In this document: positions 24,621 to 33,456 of the stretch, in pieces
How the letters are laid out: each line of letters opens with the position of its first letter
Position numbering within the stretch: the first letter of the stretch is position 1
Source of the DNA: Lachnospiraceae bacterium
GTDB lineage: Bacteria > Bacillota > Clostridia > Lachnospirales > Lachnospiraceae
Reading direction: 5' to 3'
DNA length: 64,000 nucleotides
Assembly: GCA_022845955.1 (NCBI GenBank)
Contig: AP025576.1
Coordinates: 6,572,001-6,636,000, forward strand
Position numbers and translations under genes: made by a program
The notes under the pieces: model-generated
Seen by the model: only the letters and a program-made list of their open reading frames with translations
Database searches by the model: none
What the model was told of the DNA's origin: nothing

Positions 24621-25073
24621 ATGACTTTAGAAGGCAAAGAAAAGGTTGTACTGGTATTAAAATATATCGGTGAAGATTTCTGCTCCCAATCGGTATATCA
24701 AGATCAGTTCGATCACTTATGGAAAGATGTTGGATCAGGAGATAGTGAGCAGCCGTGTTTATACTCGGCCATCAATAATTAATTTGAAGGCGAGCCATGT
24801 ACCCTCATAAATCAGGAGTTTATCATACAACCTACAGAAAACCGGATTAGTGAAGAAAAAAAGTTCCAGTATCAAATGCTGGGCCGGTTAATATCTGATT
24901 GTGAGTATTACTTAGGATATGGATATAGAGATCCTGACAAGCTCTGGGCTCATGATGAGAAAGAACAAATTGAGAAAATCAAAAAAATATGGCTTAGTTT
25001 TTCTGAGTTGGAAAAGCCGGAATGGCTGACCTGGGAACAAATCATCGCATACGAGAAAGAAATGTGTAAATAA
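24621..25073 (+). pseudogene. LPD11-like protein gene with in-frame TAA
   Basis: The frame opens at 24621 after GGTGAGGAACGC and is stopped by TAA at 24780-24782 after 53 codons. The same frame then continues to 25073, giving F-Q-Y-Q-M-L-G-R-L-I-S-D-C-E-Y-Y-L-G-Y-G and L-W-A-H-D, the pattern of the large polyvalent protein-associated domain LPD11, a common small ICE protein. A single base change explains the loss, so the mutation looks recent. The downstream half could still be made from the ATG at 24876. Confidence 0.7.
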
Positions 25074-25085
25074 CAGGAATTGATA

Positions 25086-25122
25086 TGTAGATGCTGCCGG
25101 TATAAAGCCAGCAGCATCTACA
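25086..25122. terminator. Bidirectional terminator between convergent genes
   Basis: TGTAGATGCTGC and GCAGCATCTACA form a 12-bp stem with a CCGG...CC inner part, between the LPD11 gene and the convergent 25127-25708 gene. Confidence 0.65.
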
Positions 25123-25126
25123 AGAT

Positions 25127-25708
25127 TTATTCTGGTTTTAAAGCCCCAACCAGGCTTAGTACCCGATAGGCGTCTGTTAGGCCCTGAACATAAAAATATT
25201 TCCTGCAGCTTCTCTGAAAAGTGCTGTCCAATTCTTCCAGCCGTGATACATCTTCCTTCAGGCCGTCGTTCGCCTCCATACTGTAATGGACAATACGATC
25301 CCATGTCTCGCCGCATTTCATATGTGTATCTTTGAGGTCTCCTTCTTCCAGAAACTGTCTTTCCCAAAATGCAATGACTTCATCTAACAGCGGATCGGCC
25401 AGTTTGGACTCTTTATCCGGATTAACAGGAGCATGGCTCCAGAACGTGCTGTACCCCTCTATCAAATTGTAAAGCGTATACAGTCTGAGATTTTCAATCG
25501 GTATATAAAACTGGCACTCCTCCACTTCATCCGGGAAAAAAGAAACCATAAGCTCCTGATCCGATACCCCTCGCTTAAAATAGACATCGATTCCATTAAC
25601 ATCATGTAATCGTTCGATTCTCTGGACTACACTCCCAGGGACCAGCATACTCATTAACACCTTAACTTCTCTATCCTGCATTTCTTCTGACAATATCCGA
25701 TACTGCAT
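25127..25708 (-). CDS. Hypothetical 193-residue protein
   Basis: Not recognised. A soluble acidic protein with no membrane segment or known motif; W-S-H-A-P and W-E-R-Q-F are aromatic patches. The inner ATG at 25708 is preferred because AGAGGAG lies 5 to 6 bases before it. It is convergent with the operon to the left and divergent from the XRE regulator at 25829, so that regulator may control it. Confidence 0.55.
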   Translation of the reverse strand: MQYRILSEEMQDREVKVLMSMLVPGSVVQRIERLHDVNGIDVYFKRGVSDQELMVSFFPDEVEECQFYIPIENLRLYTLYNLIEGYSTFWSHAPVNPDKESKLADPLLDEVIAFWERQFLEEGDLKDTHMKCGETWDRIVHYSMEANDGLKEDVSRLEELDSTFQRSCRKYFYVQGLTDAYRVLSLVGALKPE

Positions 25709-25828
25709 TAGTTCTCCTCTCTGCATAACGCTACGACAAACTGTTTAAATTATACGATAGGCAATATTAAATTACAACGAAAGAATGAAGTAAAATAAAC
25801 GATATAACCGTATTAAGGGAGGCCCTGA

Positions 25829-26137
25829 ATGATAAATATTACAGAACGAATCACAGCCCTGCGTCTGGAACGGAAGTGGTCGGAATACCAGCTTGCAGAA
25901 AAATCAGGTATTACCCAATCCACCATATCCTCCTGGTCCAGGCAAAATGCCGTCCCCAGTATCCAGAACCTTGAAAAGATCTGTAATGCCTTCCAAATCA
26001 CCCTCTCTCAATTTTTCCTGGAGGACGATTCGCAGGCCATCTGTCTCACGGAGTCACAGAAATCCATGTTCCATGCCTGGAACCGTTTAACAGTAGAACA
26101 ACAGACCACCCTTCTCCAGTTCATGAAGACGATCTGA
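25829..26137 (+). CDS. XRE-family helix-turn-helix regulator
   Basis: A 102-residue Cro/CI-type repressor. The HTH is at residues 5-60: R-I-T-A-L-R-L, Q-L-A-E-K-S-G-I-T-Q-S-T-I-S-S-W, then P-S-I-Q-N-L-E-K-I-C. The short C-terminal helix pair may dimerise. GGGAGGCCCTGA precedes the ATG. It is divergent from an unknown gene and convergent with the membrane protein gene at 26146. Confidence 0.85.
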   Translation: MINITERITALRLERKWSEYQLAEKSGITQSTISSWSRQNAVPSIQNLEKICNAFQITLSQFFLEDDSQAICLTESQKSMFHAWNRLTVEQQTTLLQFMKTI

Positions 26138-26145
26138 TACCTGGC

Positions 26146-26517
26146 CTACGGCCAGCTGTCTTCTGCTATCAATTCTACTTCGTTACCATCGGCTCTGTAT
26201 GTATACTGCTTCCAGCCGATTCCGTTGTCAAAATCTTTCATGCTCCTGTAAAATATAAGTGTGATTTCATTTGTAGGCGTATCATAATTGATCCGCCTGT
26301 GTTCCCGTACTACTTCATCTGCAGTCTTATCTAACTGCTTTTTTAACCATACATGCTTTACCACAACACAGACCATAGTTTCTGTGTAGTCTCTGCCAGA
26401 TGACCGGAGCTGGAAAACCACTCGGTACTCTGGCTTTAATGCTGTCCAGGCGATAACCAAAAAGGTCACGCCGACCATGATTCTTTTCCAGTATTTTTTC
26501 ACCGCATCCCCTTTCAT
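26146..26517 (-). CDS. Membrane-anchored hypothetical protein
   Basis: A 123-residue protein with one N-terminal membrane helix (about 10-28) and an exported domain of about 95 residues. Not recognised. GAAAGGGGAT lies before an in-frame GTG at 26502, which may be the true start. It is convergent with the XRE gene, leaving only 8 bases between stops. Confidence 0.5.
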   Translation of the reverse strand: MKGDAVKKYWKRIMVGVTFLVIAWTALKPEYRVVFQLRSSGRDYTETMVCVVVKHVWLKKQLDKTADEVVREHRRINYDTPTNEITLIFYRSMKDFDNGIGWKQYTYRADGNEVELIAEDSWP

Positions 26518-26609
26518 ATCGTTGTCAATCCGTTCTTTTCACGTTTATTTCCTGCCTTTACATGCCATACCCTTCTTTCCGATGTTTTTTTCTGTGACTT
26601 TTCTTCTTT

Positions 26610-26675
26610 TTAGTCATCATTGGGATAATTTTATCCAATTTATGTGATAGTGTCAATTAGTCATCTTTGGAATAA
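26610..26675 (+). promoter_or_regulatory. Direct-repeat operator candidate before the XRE gene at 26706
   Basis: TTAGTCATCATTGGGATAA (26610-26628) and TTAGTCATCTTTGGAATAA (26657-26675) match at 17 of 19 positions and are 47 bases apart. The palindrome GGATAATTTTATCC (26623-26636) overlaps the first. These are likely binding sites for the adjacent repressor. Confidence 0.5.
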
Positions 26676-26705
26676 ATCATTTTGTAACAGGGGCGGTGAA
26701 CACTT

Positions 26706-26957
26706 ATGAAGATTTATCAATATCAGGACAAAACCAACATGTGCGGCGAAAATGTGAAGAAATACAGACGTGAGCAAGATGTATCACAAACAGAACTGGC
26801 CGCTCGCCTTCAGACCTATGATGTGATACTGGAACAAAAATCCATCAGCCGCATTGAAGCTGGAACCAGGGTAGTTGCCGATTATGAATTATTCGCTTTA
26901 AGCAAAGCTCTGAATGTCACCATTTATAATCTGCTCGGATTGCCGAATCCAAAATAA
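26706..26957 (+). CDS. Small XRE-family repressor
   Basis: An 83-residue single-domain helix-turn-helix protein (N-V-K-K-Y-R-R-E-Q-D-V-S-Q-T-E-L-A-A-R-L, about 17-36; Q-K-S-I-S-R-I-E-A-G-T, about 45-55). It lies directly upstream of transfer promoter 2 and its stop is 17 bases before the first TGGCAC box. This mirrors the ArpU-like gene before promoter 1, so it may regulate operon 2. Confidence 0.85.
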   Translation: MKIYQYQDKTNMCGENVKKYRREQDVSQTELAARLQTYDVILEQKSISRIEAGTRVVADYELFALSKALNVTIYNLLGLPNPK

Positions 26958-26973
26958 TAGGGAATTTTGTCTC

Positions 26974-27050
26974 TGGCACAACTATGGCACTGAAATATCC
27001 CAAACTGGCACGGTTTTGCGATTTACACGGTAAATCCCATATGATAAAAT
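26974..27050 (+). promoter_or_regulatory. Transfer promoter 2 with three TGGCAC boxes
   Basis: TGGCAC at 26974, 26985 and 27006 (spacing 11 and 21), then TTTACA (27022-27027), 17-base spacer and TAAAAT (27045-27050). The last box to -35 distance is 16, as in promoter 1. Bases between the boxes and through TTGCGATTTACACG are also conserved with 5776-5852, so the two sites were probably duplicated or kept alike by a shared regulator. Confidence 0.8.
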
Positions 27051-27082
27051 TGGTATTGTGAAAATTAGTAAGCAGACCAAAG

Positions 27083-27124
27083 AAACGCAGGTTTCTGGCC
27101 CTCCAGCCAGGCCCGCGTTTTTTT
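27083..27124 (+). terminator. Leader terminator of operon 2
   Basis: AACGC-AGG...CTGGC pairs with GCCAG-GCC-GCGTT, followed by a run of seven T. It lies about 33 bases after the -10 and before the first gene at 27150. Confidence 0.75.
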
Positions 27125-27149
27125 ATTGCCAGCAGAAAGGGGGGATTTT

Positions 27150-27581
27150 TTGAAACAGAAAGTATTTCAGACTTTAAAATCGGAGAAAGGGGAAGCGTCC
27201 TATATTGGTACCTTTGTTTATATCCTGGTCGCCGCTATTATGATCGCTTTTATCATCAATGTCTTTCAAGTGATCTCCGTAAAACAGCAGATGGATCACC
27301 TGGCCGATCAGCTGGTAAAGCAGATCCAGCTGAATGGAGGGGAGAACGATGACACCAACTCGCTTTTCACCTATCTGGCCGATCAGATATCCGGAGCCGA
27401 GGGCCTTACCTATGATGTGGATTCACCGGATGACACGGATCAGATTCAAATTGGCACACCGTTTTATGTTTCTGTTTCCGGCCGATGCCATCTGGGCGGT
27501 TTCTGGAAGCTGCGTCTGGTACCCATTACCATCCGGGCCAGCGGCGCAGGTGTGAGTGAACATTATTGGAAACCGAGGTGA
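27150..27581 (+). CDS. DUF4320/TadE-like pseudopilin
   Basis: A 143-residue protein, first gene of the Tad operon. A short basic leader ending E-K-G is followed by E-A-S-Y-I and one membrane helix (about 20-42), then an extracytoplasmic domain, as in TadE/TadF minor pilins. It matches the DUF4320 family known from Clostridia ICEs (L-A-D-Q-L-V-K-Q-I-Q-L, S-G-A-G-V-S-E). The start is TTG at 27150 after AAAGGGGG. The E-K-G/E-A-S-Y leader may be cut by the prepilin peptidase encoded at 32951. Confidence 0.75.
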   Translation: MKQKVFQTLKSEKGEASYIGTFVYILVAAIMIAFIINVFQVISVKQQMDHLADQLVKQIQLNGGENDDTNSLFTYLADQISGAEGLTYDVDSPDDTDQIQIGTPFYVSVSGRCHLGGFWKLRLVPITIRASGAGVSEHYWKPR

Positions 27582-27586
27582 ATTTC

Positions 27587-28069
27587 ATGATGCAGCGATT
27601 ATACCGGGATGAGCGTGGTGACTTATCCTACTTTACTATCTTTGTCATTCTGGCCGTCAACATGCTCCTGGCCTTTGTCCTGCTGTTCGCAATGGTTAAA
27701 ATCAATAGTATTAATATCCGGAATGCAGCCAAAATGGAGTTAAACAATGTCAGCGCCCGAATCTATGCCGATACGTTCCATTCCCAGCGTGAGGCGAATC
27801 TGGAGTCCTACATGAAGGATCTGCATTTGAGCCATTCCTATCAGGAAGCGCTCCGCGCGGACTTCATTAACAGCCTGAAGGATCGGATTGATATGGAGAA
27901 TGACAATTATACCCTCCGGAACATACGGTTGGATTTTAACCAGTATGACGACAAAATTGAATACGTTTTTTACTGTGAGGCCCAATTCAGAATCCATATG
28001 TTTGGCAGGGCCTTTCCACCGGTTACACAGCGGATTGAGCTGACTGGTTCCCATCACACCAAATATTAA
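27587..28069 (+). CDS. TadE/F-like pseudopilin
   Basis: A 160-residue protein with leader D-E-R-G, then D-L-S-Y-F, a membrane helix (about 14-38) and an extracytoplasmic domain. It is a second minor-pilin-like subunit and overlaps the previous gene. The ATG at 27587 is chosen because GAGGTG (27575-27580) precedes it. The leader resembles those of the proteins at 27150 and 38476, suggesting common processing. Confidence 0.65.
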   Translation: MMQRLYRDERGDLSYFTIFVILAVNMLLAFVLLFAMVKINSINIRNAAKMELNNVSARIYADTFHSQREANLESYMKDLHLSHSYQEALRADFINSLKDRIDMENDNYTLRNIRLDFNQYDDKIEYVFYCEAQFRIHMFGRAFPPVTQRIELTGSHHTKY

Positions 28070-28142
28070 GATAATTTGTTGTTGGTTTTAAGAGGCCGGT
28101 CCGTATATAGTATATATCAGCACATAGATAGGAGATGAGCTT

Positions 28143-28706
28143 ATGAAAAAAGGAAAACAGAACCATTCCAATATAATAGCAGTTACCGCCTTATCCTTAT
28201 TATGCGTCGGCATTCTGGGAGGCGCCTTCCTTTTAAACCGGAGTCCGGAACCGGTATTTGAGCCGGCAGCGTCTGAACCGGCCGCCGAAACCGTCACCTG
28301 GAGCGAACCTGAGACAAAACCGGCCGCCGCTTCTCTTCCAAAGGAGACTGAGGCACCCACACGGGAGTTGTTGGAGGGAACTCCCGATGATGAAATACAG
28401 GTAGTGGAAAGTGAAGGCGATGAGGTTGAAATTGCCCTGACTCCGCCAGTGACAAAGCCAGCCAGGGAAATCCCGGAAACGCAATCACAGCCAGCAAAAA
28501 GCTGCCCGGATAAACCAACGCAGGCTCCAACAGAAGCGGCTCCGGATACGGAAGGACAGGAAGCTGCAGCTCCTTCAGCCGATTCAAACGAGCATGAAGG
28601 TCAGGTTTATGACCCTGTCTTCGGCTGGACGACCCCAGGTGCTCCCCAGGCAGATATCCTGGATAACGATGGGGATGTGAATAAACAAATCGGTTACATT
28701 GAATAG
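28143..28706 (+). CDS. DUF6550-like anchored protein with Pro/Glu/Thr-rich stalk
   Basis: A 187-residue protein: a membrane helix near residues 12-30, a long Pro/Glu/Ala/Thr stalk (about 33-150), and a conserved short C-terminus (V-Y-D-P-V-F-G-W, then D-G-D-V-N-K-Q-I-G). This C-terminus is typical of the DUF6550 family of Clostridia ICEs. It is likely exposed on the outer face of the membrane and may link the pilus machine to the wall. A terminator follows at 28718. Confidence 0.65.
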   Translation: MKKGKQNHSNIIAVTALSLLCVGILGGAFLLNRSPEPVFEPAASEPAAETVTWSEPETKPAAASLPKETEAPTRELLEGTPDDEIQVVESEGDEVEIALTPPVTKPAREIPETQSQPAKSCPDKPTQAPTEAAPDTEGQEAAAPSADSNEHEGQVYDPVFGWTTPGAPQADILDNDGDVNKQIGYIE

Positions 28707-28717
28707 GTAAAGACAAG

Positions 28718-28749
28718 AAAGGCTTAGGGAATCCACCTGAGCCTTTTTT
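28718..28749 (+). terminator. Intra-operon terminator after 28143-28706
   Basis: AAAGGCTTAGG pairs with CCTGAGCCTTT, followed by TTTTTC, between two co-directional genes. Confidence 0.65.
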
Positions 28750-28772
28750 CTATGAGAGGAGAACATTGAATT

Positions 28773-30422
28773 ATGAAACGAATCTTTCGGCAGATTCTTC
28801 TGTATACCCTCCTCCTTACGCTGGCCTGCCCTGTGCAGGTCCTTGCTGCAGGGGAAGGGAATATGGACGGAGGCGGTTCCGGAATGGGACAGGGAACTGC
28901 CCAGAACTTCTGGTCCCCGGGTAATGACGGCGTCCGCATTACCGTGGTAAATGCAGAAACAGGGGAAGCAGCGGCTCCCTCTGTTGATTTTTCCAATAAG
29001 TCGTTCTCGAAGCCTATCTTCCATTTCGAGAAATACAGTAAGCTGGACTACCGGGCCGGAGCTGCCCTTACCCCGGCACAGGGAAATTATCCTTATCATA
29101 TACCGGCCGCTACCATCCCTTATATTATGACGAGCAATACCCATCCGGCCAACATCCAGGCAATCCGGCAATACTTCTGTTCGGAATTTGCGGCAAAAAT
29201 GGTATCCGACGCAACCGGCCTGGAATATGAAACGCTGATTGACGGCGATTATAAACTTGTGATTGAGCCAATCTGCTATTTTACCTATCAGGGTAATTTC
29301 TACGCCATGACGGCTACTGAGGCGGCCCTGTATAACCAGTTAAGCGGCGGCGCGCTCGTCTCTATGCTGCCGAATGTCATCCAGAAAAATCTGCCCCTTG
29401 CTATTTTCCTGGAAAAAGGCGATCTGGGCTTTCCGGCCTGGACTGGTCCCACCAACGAACGGGTAACGGATGAGCAGATTATCTCGGCTCTGGGAATCGG
29501 CATCGTAAGCTATAAGGATCTGCCTGCGCCTGAGATTGAGGCCCCTGATGTTGTATACCGCGTCGATACCGATGTCATCACCAGTATTACGCTTAACTCC
29601 AGAAGGCGCCTGACTCCGAGCAGTCCCGGAAAGGTAACCTTTTACATCAAAGACCGGACCTACCGTGTTACCAATATTGTCATGCCTTCCTACAGCTCCC
29701 AGGTTGTCTGGGTGAAGTGGCATACTCCATCCACACCCCAGGATATCCGTATCCGGGTTAGCGTGTCATCCGGAAATACATCAGAGACAGAATTTATCGC
29801 CCGGATTGAGTCCCTGGATGAAAACCCGCCGCCTGATCCGCAGGCCACAGACACGAATCCGCGTTTTACCATGCCTTCCCTGCCGAGGGATACGCAGAAG
29901 ACGTCCGCTTCCTGGAGTGTCTGGTACGCCTACTGGGTGTCGGATTTCTGTGATGAGGGACACGATCACGGCGATTGGGAATACGACGCTAATTACTATT
30001 ATGCCTCCCTGGACGGGGATATGGAGCTGTGGCCGGATGACATTGTGCCGACCGCTTCCGGCAAGAACATGAAAAGCGGATATGGAGTAAAAGAAAACGC
30101 AAACGCGCGTTTATCCTCCAATGCTCCGTCAAGCCATTACACCACGGCCCAAACTGCAGTATCCTACTTTTCTGAGTTCAAATACCAGACGTACTGGCGG
30201 CTCCTGTCCCGCAGGCAGAATGGCTTAAATTCCACGTTCCAGTTTAAGGAGAATCCCTATTCCACGTACAACCGAAACGTCCATTTTTCCCCTGTGTGGT
30301 ATCCAGATCACAGCGACTATACGGTTTACACCCGGATCATAGATGCATGGACCCCGGCCGGTATGCTGTCCGTGAATGTCAATGATTCCGTAGACATCAA
30401 TGGCAGCCTGTTTGACGATTGG
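28773..30422 (+). CDS. Large secreted Tad-operon protein (exon 1; split by group II intron)
   Basis: The 5' 550 codons of a 555-residue secreted protein. A signal peptide (residues 1-25, ending V-L-A-A) leads into an extracytoplasmic protein with a Gly-rich N-terminus and beta-rich domains; H-D-H-G-D-W-E-Y at about 410 is conspicuous. No family is recognised. Unspliced DNA would add 15 false residues and stop at 30470. The intron begins after codon W550, and 3' exon 32941-32958 adds Y-T-K-R-E and the stop. The gene lies between the pseudopilins and the prepilin peptidase, so it may be an adhesin or pilus-associated protein. Confidence 0.75.
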
Positions 30423-32940
30423 GTGCGCCCATATAGCTTCACATATATGCGTGAAGCGTGGGATAGATAAAAATCTGCCTTTGGCAAGGCAGTGGGCAAG
30501 GTACTGACTGCCCATCGTTATCAACTCAGCCTGCGGGGAAACCCATAAGGTGACAACAGCATGTTTGAAAAGGCATAATTCCACAAGTCACTATGTGGCG
30601 AATGAATGTCGAAACGAAAAGCTGCGTATAAGGATAAAAGCTGGATTGCTTGAACGATAGTCAGAGGTGTTGAATCGAAGGCTATGGCGGAAAGTGACTA
30701 TGAACGCCATACGGTTATAGGTGGATTCCTATGCCAGTCGGGAAATCACAAGTACCCTTAACCGACCGACTGCAATAAGCAGAAAATGACGAAAGTCGTA
30801 TCCGAGAACGCAGTAAGCCATGTTTTATCTATTCTAAATGGGGATTGCCTAAGTTGGAACGCAGAACGCTCTGCTATGGGATTTAGTCCCTGAATATCCG
30901 ATATGGCAACGGAGCTCTGGTAGTAGTCCGGGCAAGGGAAAACCTTGTACATGGCGAAGCAGAGCAGATTACCTTCAATACTAAAATATTAGAAAGGTGC
31001 GTGAGGCATTTGAGAAATCCGATTGAAGTATTGAAAACTCTACAAGAGAAAGCAGGCAACGAGAACTATCAATTTGAACGCCTGTACCGAAATCTGTACA
31101 ACGAGGAGTTTTTCCTATTGGCATACGGAAATCTCTCTGCAAAAGAGGGAAATCTGACCAAGGGAACAGACGGCGCCACAATAGACGGAATGGGAATGGA
31201 GCGGATTCGCAAGCTGATTGAAAGCCTGCGGAACCACAGTTACCAGCCGTCCCCTGCGAGACGTGCCTATATCCCAAAATCTAATGGAAAACGGCGTCCG
31301 TTAGGCATACCCTCTGTTGACGATAAGCTGGTGCAGGAAGTTGTGAGGTTAATTCTCGAAAGTGTGTATGAAAGCAATTTTTCTGAACATTCGCATGGTT
31401 TTAGACCGAACAGGAGCTGTCACACGGCACTGACCCAGATTCAAAGAAACTTCACAGGGGTTAAATGGTTCATTGAGGGGGACATCAAAGGTTATTTTGA
31501 CACCATCGACCACCATATCCTTGTGGATATTTTAAGAAGGCGCATAAAGGACGAATACCTAATCTCGCTGATATGGAAATTTCTGAAAGCCGGATACTTA
31601 GAAGACTGGAAATTCAATCCTACCTATTCCGGCACTCCGCAAGGCTCGGTCATCAGTCCAATACTTGCCAATATCTACCTTAACGAATTCGATACCTATG
31701 TTGAAGAATACATAGAGAAATTCAACCGTGGTAAAAGACGTGAAAGAAACAGTGAGTATCGCTTTTATAGTGATGGCGCATCGAAACTGAGGGTAAAGTA
31801 CCGCGGGTTATGGGAAATAATGACAGCCGATGAAAAAGAAAAAGCCAAATGTGAAGTAAATGAGCTCATGAAAAAAGCAAAACAGATTCCAGCTATGAAT
31901 CCAATGGACAGCAATTACCGCCGTCTGCTCTATTGCAGGTATGCGGATGATTTTATTTGCGGAGTAATCGGAAGCAAGGAAGATGCAGAAACCATCAAGG
32001 CTGATTTTAGCCGGTACCTGAAAGAAAAGCTGGGACTGGATATGTCGGAAGAAAAGACACTGATTACACACTCAAACGAAAAAGCGGCGTTCCTTGGCTA
32101 CGAAATCGCTGTTTCCAGAAGCAATGAATACAAAAAGATAAGCAACGGACAGAAGGCAAGAACCTTTAATGGGCGTGTTCATCTATTTATGCCACATAAT
32201 AAATGGGTTAAGAAGCTGACCAGTTGCGGAGCAATGGAAATCAAACAGCAGGACGGCAAAGAAATATGGAAACCGCAGGCGAGGAAAGACCTCATCAACA
32301 AAGAGCCGATTGAAATCCTAAGCATTTACAATGCCGAAATTCGTGGGCTGTACAATTATTATTGTTTGGCAAGCAACGTATGCAAGCTGCAGAAATATTA
32401 CTACATCATGGAATACAGCATGTACCAGACGTTTGCAGCGAAGTACCGTGATAATTTGCGGAAAACGATTAACAAGCATACCCGAAACGGCGTGTTTGGT
32501 GTCAGCTACACTACAAAAACCGGCAACGAGAAACGGGCGACATTCGTGAAAGGAAGCTTCCAAAAACGGACTGTCAGCTTAGATTACAGTGATGAAATCC
32601 CCTCTTATCCTGCCGCAAAATATAGTCGGAAAAACGGCTTAATTGAGCGGTTACAGGGTGGAAAATGTGAACTATGCGGACAGCAGACCGACAATGTAAA
32701 AGTTCATCATGTCAGGAAGCTGAAAGAATTAGCCGGTATGAAAGAATGGGAAAGAAAAATGGTTCAGATGAACAGAAAAACTCTGGTTGTTTGTAATACA
32801 TGTTATGGAAACATAACAGGCAAGTAAAGGTAGAGGGTAATTGGAGAGCCGTATACGTCGAGAGGCGTAAGTACGGTTCGGGGGCGAGTATCTGGAAATC
32901 TGCCGTGGCAACACGGTAAGGCGCCGGGTGCTTAGCCTAC
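30423..32940 (+). mobile_element. Group II intron
   Basis: About 2.52 kb. It opens with GTGCGCCC, the same 5' end as the lactococcal ltrB intron class, and closes after ...TTAGCCTAC. Domain V is visible near 32846-32880 (GAGCCGTA...GAGA...TACGGTTC) and a bulged A in domain VI lies 7 bases before the 3' end. EBS1 CCAGTCG (30734-30740) pairs with IBS1 CGATTGG (30416-30422) with one G-U pair, which fixes the 5' boundary. It splits a coding gene, so host-gene function depends on splicing. Confidence 0.9.
31010..32827 (+). CDS. Group II intron reverse transcriptase/maturase (LtrA-like)
   Basis: About 605 residues. Reverse transcriptase domain with catalytic Y-A-D-D at 311-314, an unusually long insertion between RT blocks (about 235-300), maturase domain X (about 400-500) and a C-terminal HNH-type endonuclease (G-K-C-E-L-C-G, then H-H-V-R-K-L, then C-N-T-C). 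It splices the intron and mobilises it by target-primed reverse transcription. The TTG at 31010 has AAAGGTG about 10 bases upstream; GTG at 31001 is the alternative. All motifs look intact. Confidence 0.92.
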   Translation: MRNPIEVLKTLQEKAGNENYQFERLYRNLYNEEFFLLAYGNLSAKEGNLTKGTDGATIDGMGMERIRKLIESLRNHSYQPSPARRAYIPKSNGKRRPLGIPSVDDKLVQEVVRLILESVYESNFSEHSHGFRPNRSCHTALTQIQRNFTGVKWFIEGDIKGYFDTIDHHILVDILRRRIKDEYLISLIWKFLKAGYLEDWKFNPTYSGTPQGSVISPILANIYLNEFDTYVEEYIEKFNRGKRRERNSEYRFYSDGASKLRVKYRGLWEIMTADEKEKAKCEVNELMKKAKQIPAMNPMDSNYRRLLYCRYADDFICGVIGSKEDAETIKADFSRYLKEKLGLDMSEEKTLITHSNEKAAFLGYEIAVSRSNEYKKISNGQKARTFNGRVHLFMPHNKWVKKLTSCGAMEIKQQDGKEIWKPQARKDLINKEPIEILSIYNAEIRGLYNYYCLASNVCKLQKYYYIMEYSMYQTFAAKYRDNLRKTINKHTRNGVFGVSYTTKTGNEKRATFVKGSFQKRTVSLDYSDEIPSYPAAKYSRKNGLIERLQGGKCELCGQQTDNVKVHHVRKLKELAGMKEWERKMVQMNRKTLVVCNTCYGNITGK

Positions 32941-32958
32941 TATACAAAACGTGAATAG
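32941..32958 (+). other. 3' exon of the secreted Tad-operon protein
   Basis: After intron removal the frame continues with Y-T-K-R-E and stops at TAG 32956-32958. This overlaps the GTG start of the prepilin peptidase gene at 32951, an arrangement normal for this operon. Confidence 0.65.
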
Positions 32959-33415
32959 CCTGTGGATTTGTTACCACAGCCTTTCCCTGCTGTGCCTGGC
33001 CGCTTTTGCAGAATATGATATCCGGCACCGGAAGATTAAGAACGCCGCGCTTATCCCGTTCTTCTTCTGGTGCCTCTTGTCTATACCGGTAAACCTTTCA
33101 ATGGTCCCCATTATTCCCGCCTTCTGCTTTTTAGAGGCGGTGATGGGATTCCTCTTTGGAGGGCTTCTGCTCCTCATCGCTGCCATGGTTTCAAATAATG
33201 GAATCGGCGGCGGCGATATCAAGCTGGCCGCACTACTGGGAATCTTGTACGGCCCCTATGGGGTGCTATTTATTTTAACTGCCGCATCATTAAGTGCATT
33301 GGCTTTTCAGGCCCTGGAGCGCTTTTTTTATTACCGAAAATTGACCTCTCTGCCGTTTGCTCCCTTTCTTTTTCTGGGAAGCATAATGGCGGTATCCCTT
33401 CAATGCCGGTTTTAA
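32951..33415 (+). CDS. Prepilin peptidase (A24 family, TadV/CpaA-like)
   Basis: A 154-residue membrane aspartyl peptidase. The two catalytic aspartates are D23 in E-Y-D-I-R-H-R-K-I-K-N and D89 in the G-I-G-G-G-D motif. About four or five membrane helices are present and the methylase domain of PilD is absent, as in the Tad/Flp subtype. It would cut the leader peptides of the three pilin-like proteins of this operon. The GTG start overlaps the stop of the upstream spliced gene, so translation may be coupled and depend on the intron being removed. Confidence 0.9.
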   Translation: MNSLWICYHSLSLLCLAAFAEYDIRHRKIKNAALIPFFFWCLLSIPVNLSMVPIIPAFCFLEAVMGFLFGGLLLLIAAMVSNNGIGGGDIKLAALLGILYGPYGVLFILTAASLSALAFQALERFFYYRKLTSLPFAPFLFLGSIMAVSLQCRF

Positions 33416-33456
33416 CCGGCTTCACAATAGAACAACTTTAAAAGGAGAACCTTGAC

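Noticed and set aside
24780..24782. Stop-codon recoding in the two interrupted small genes
   Set aside because: One is TAA and the other TAG, no recoding signal is seen, and all other genes use stops normally. Simple mutation is the easier explanation.
30423..30470. Apparent C-terminus of the secreted protein ending at 30470
   Set aside because: This stretch is the 5' end of the group II intron; the EBS1/IBS1 pairing and the GTGCGCCC start place the exon end at 30422.
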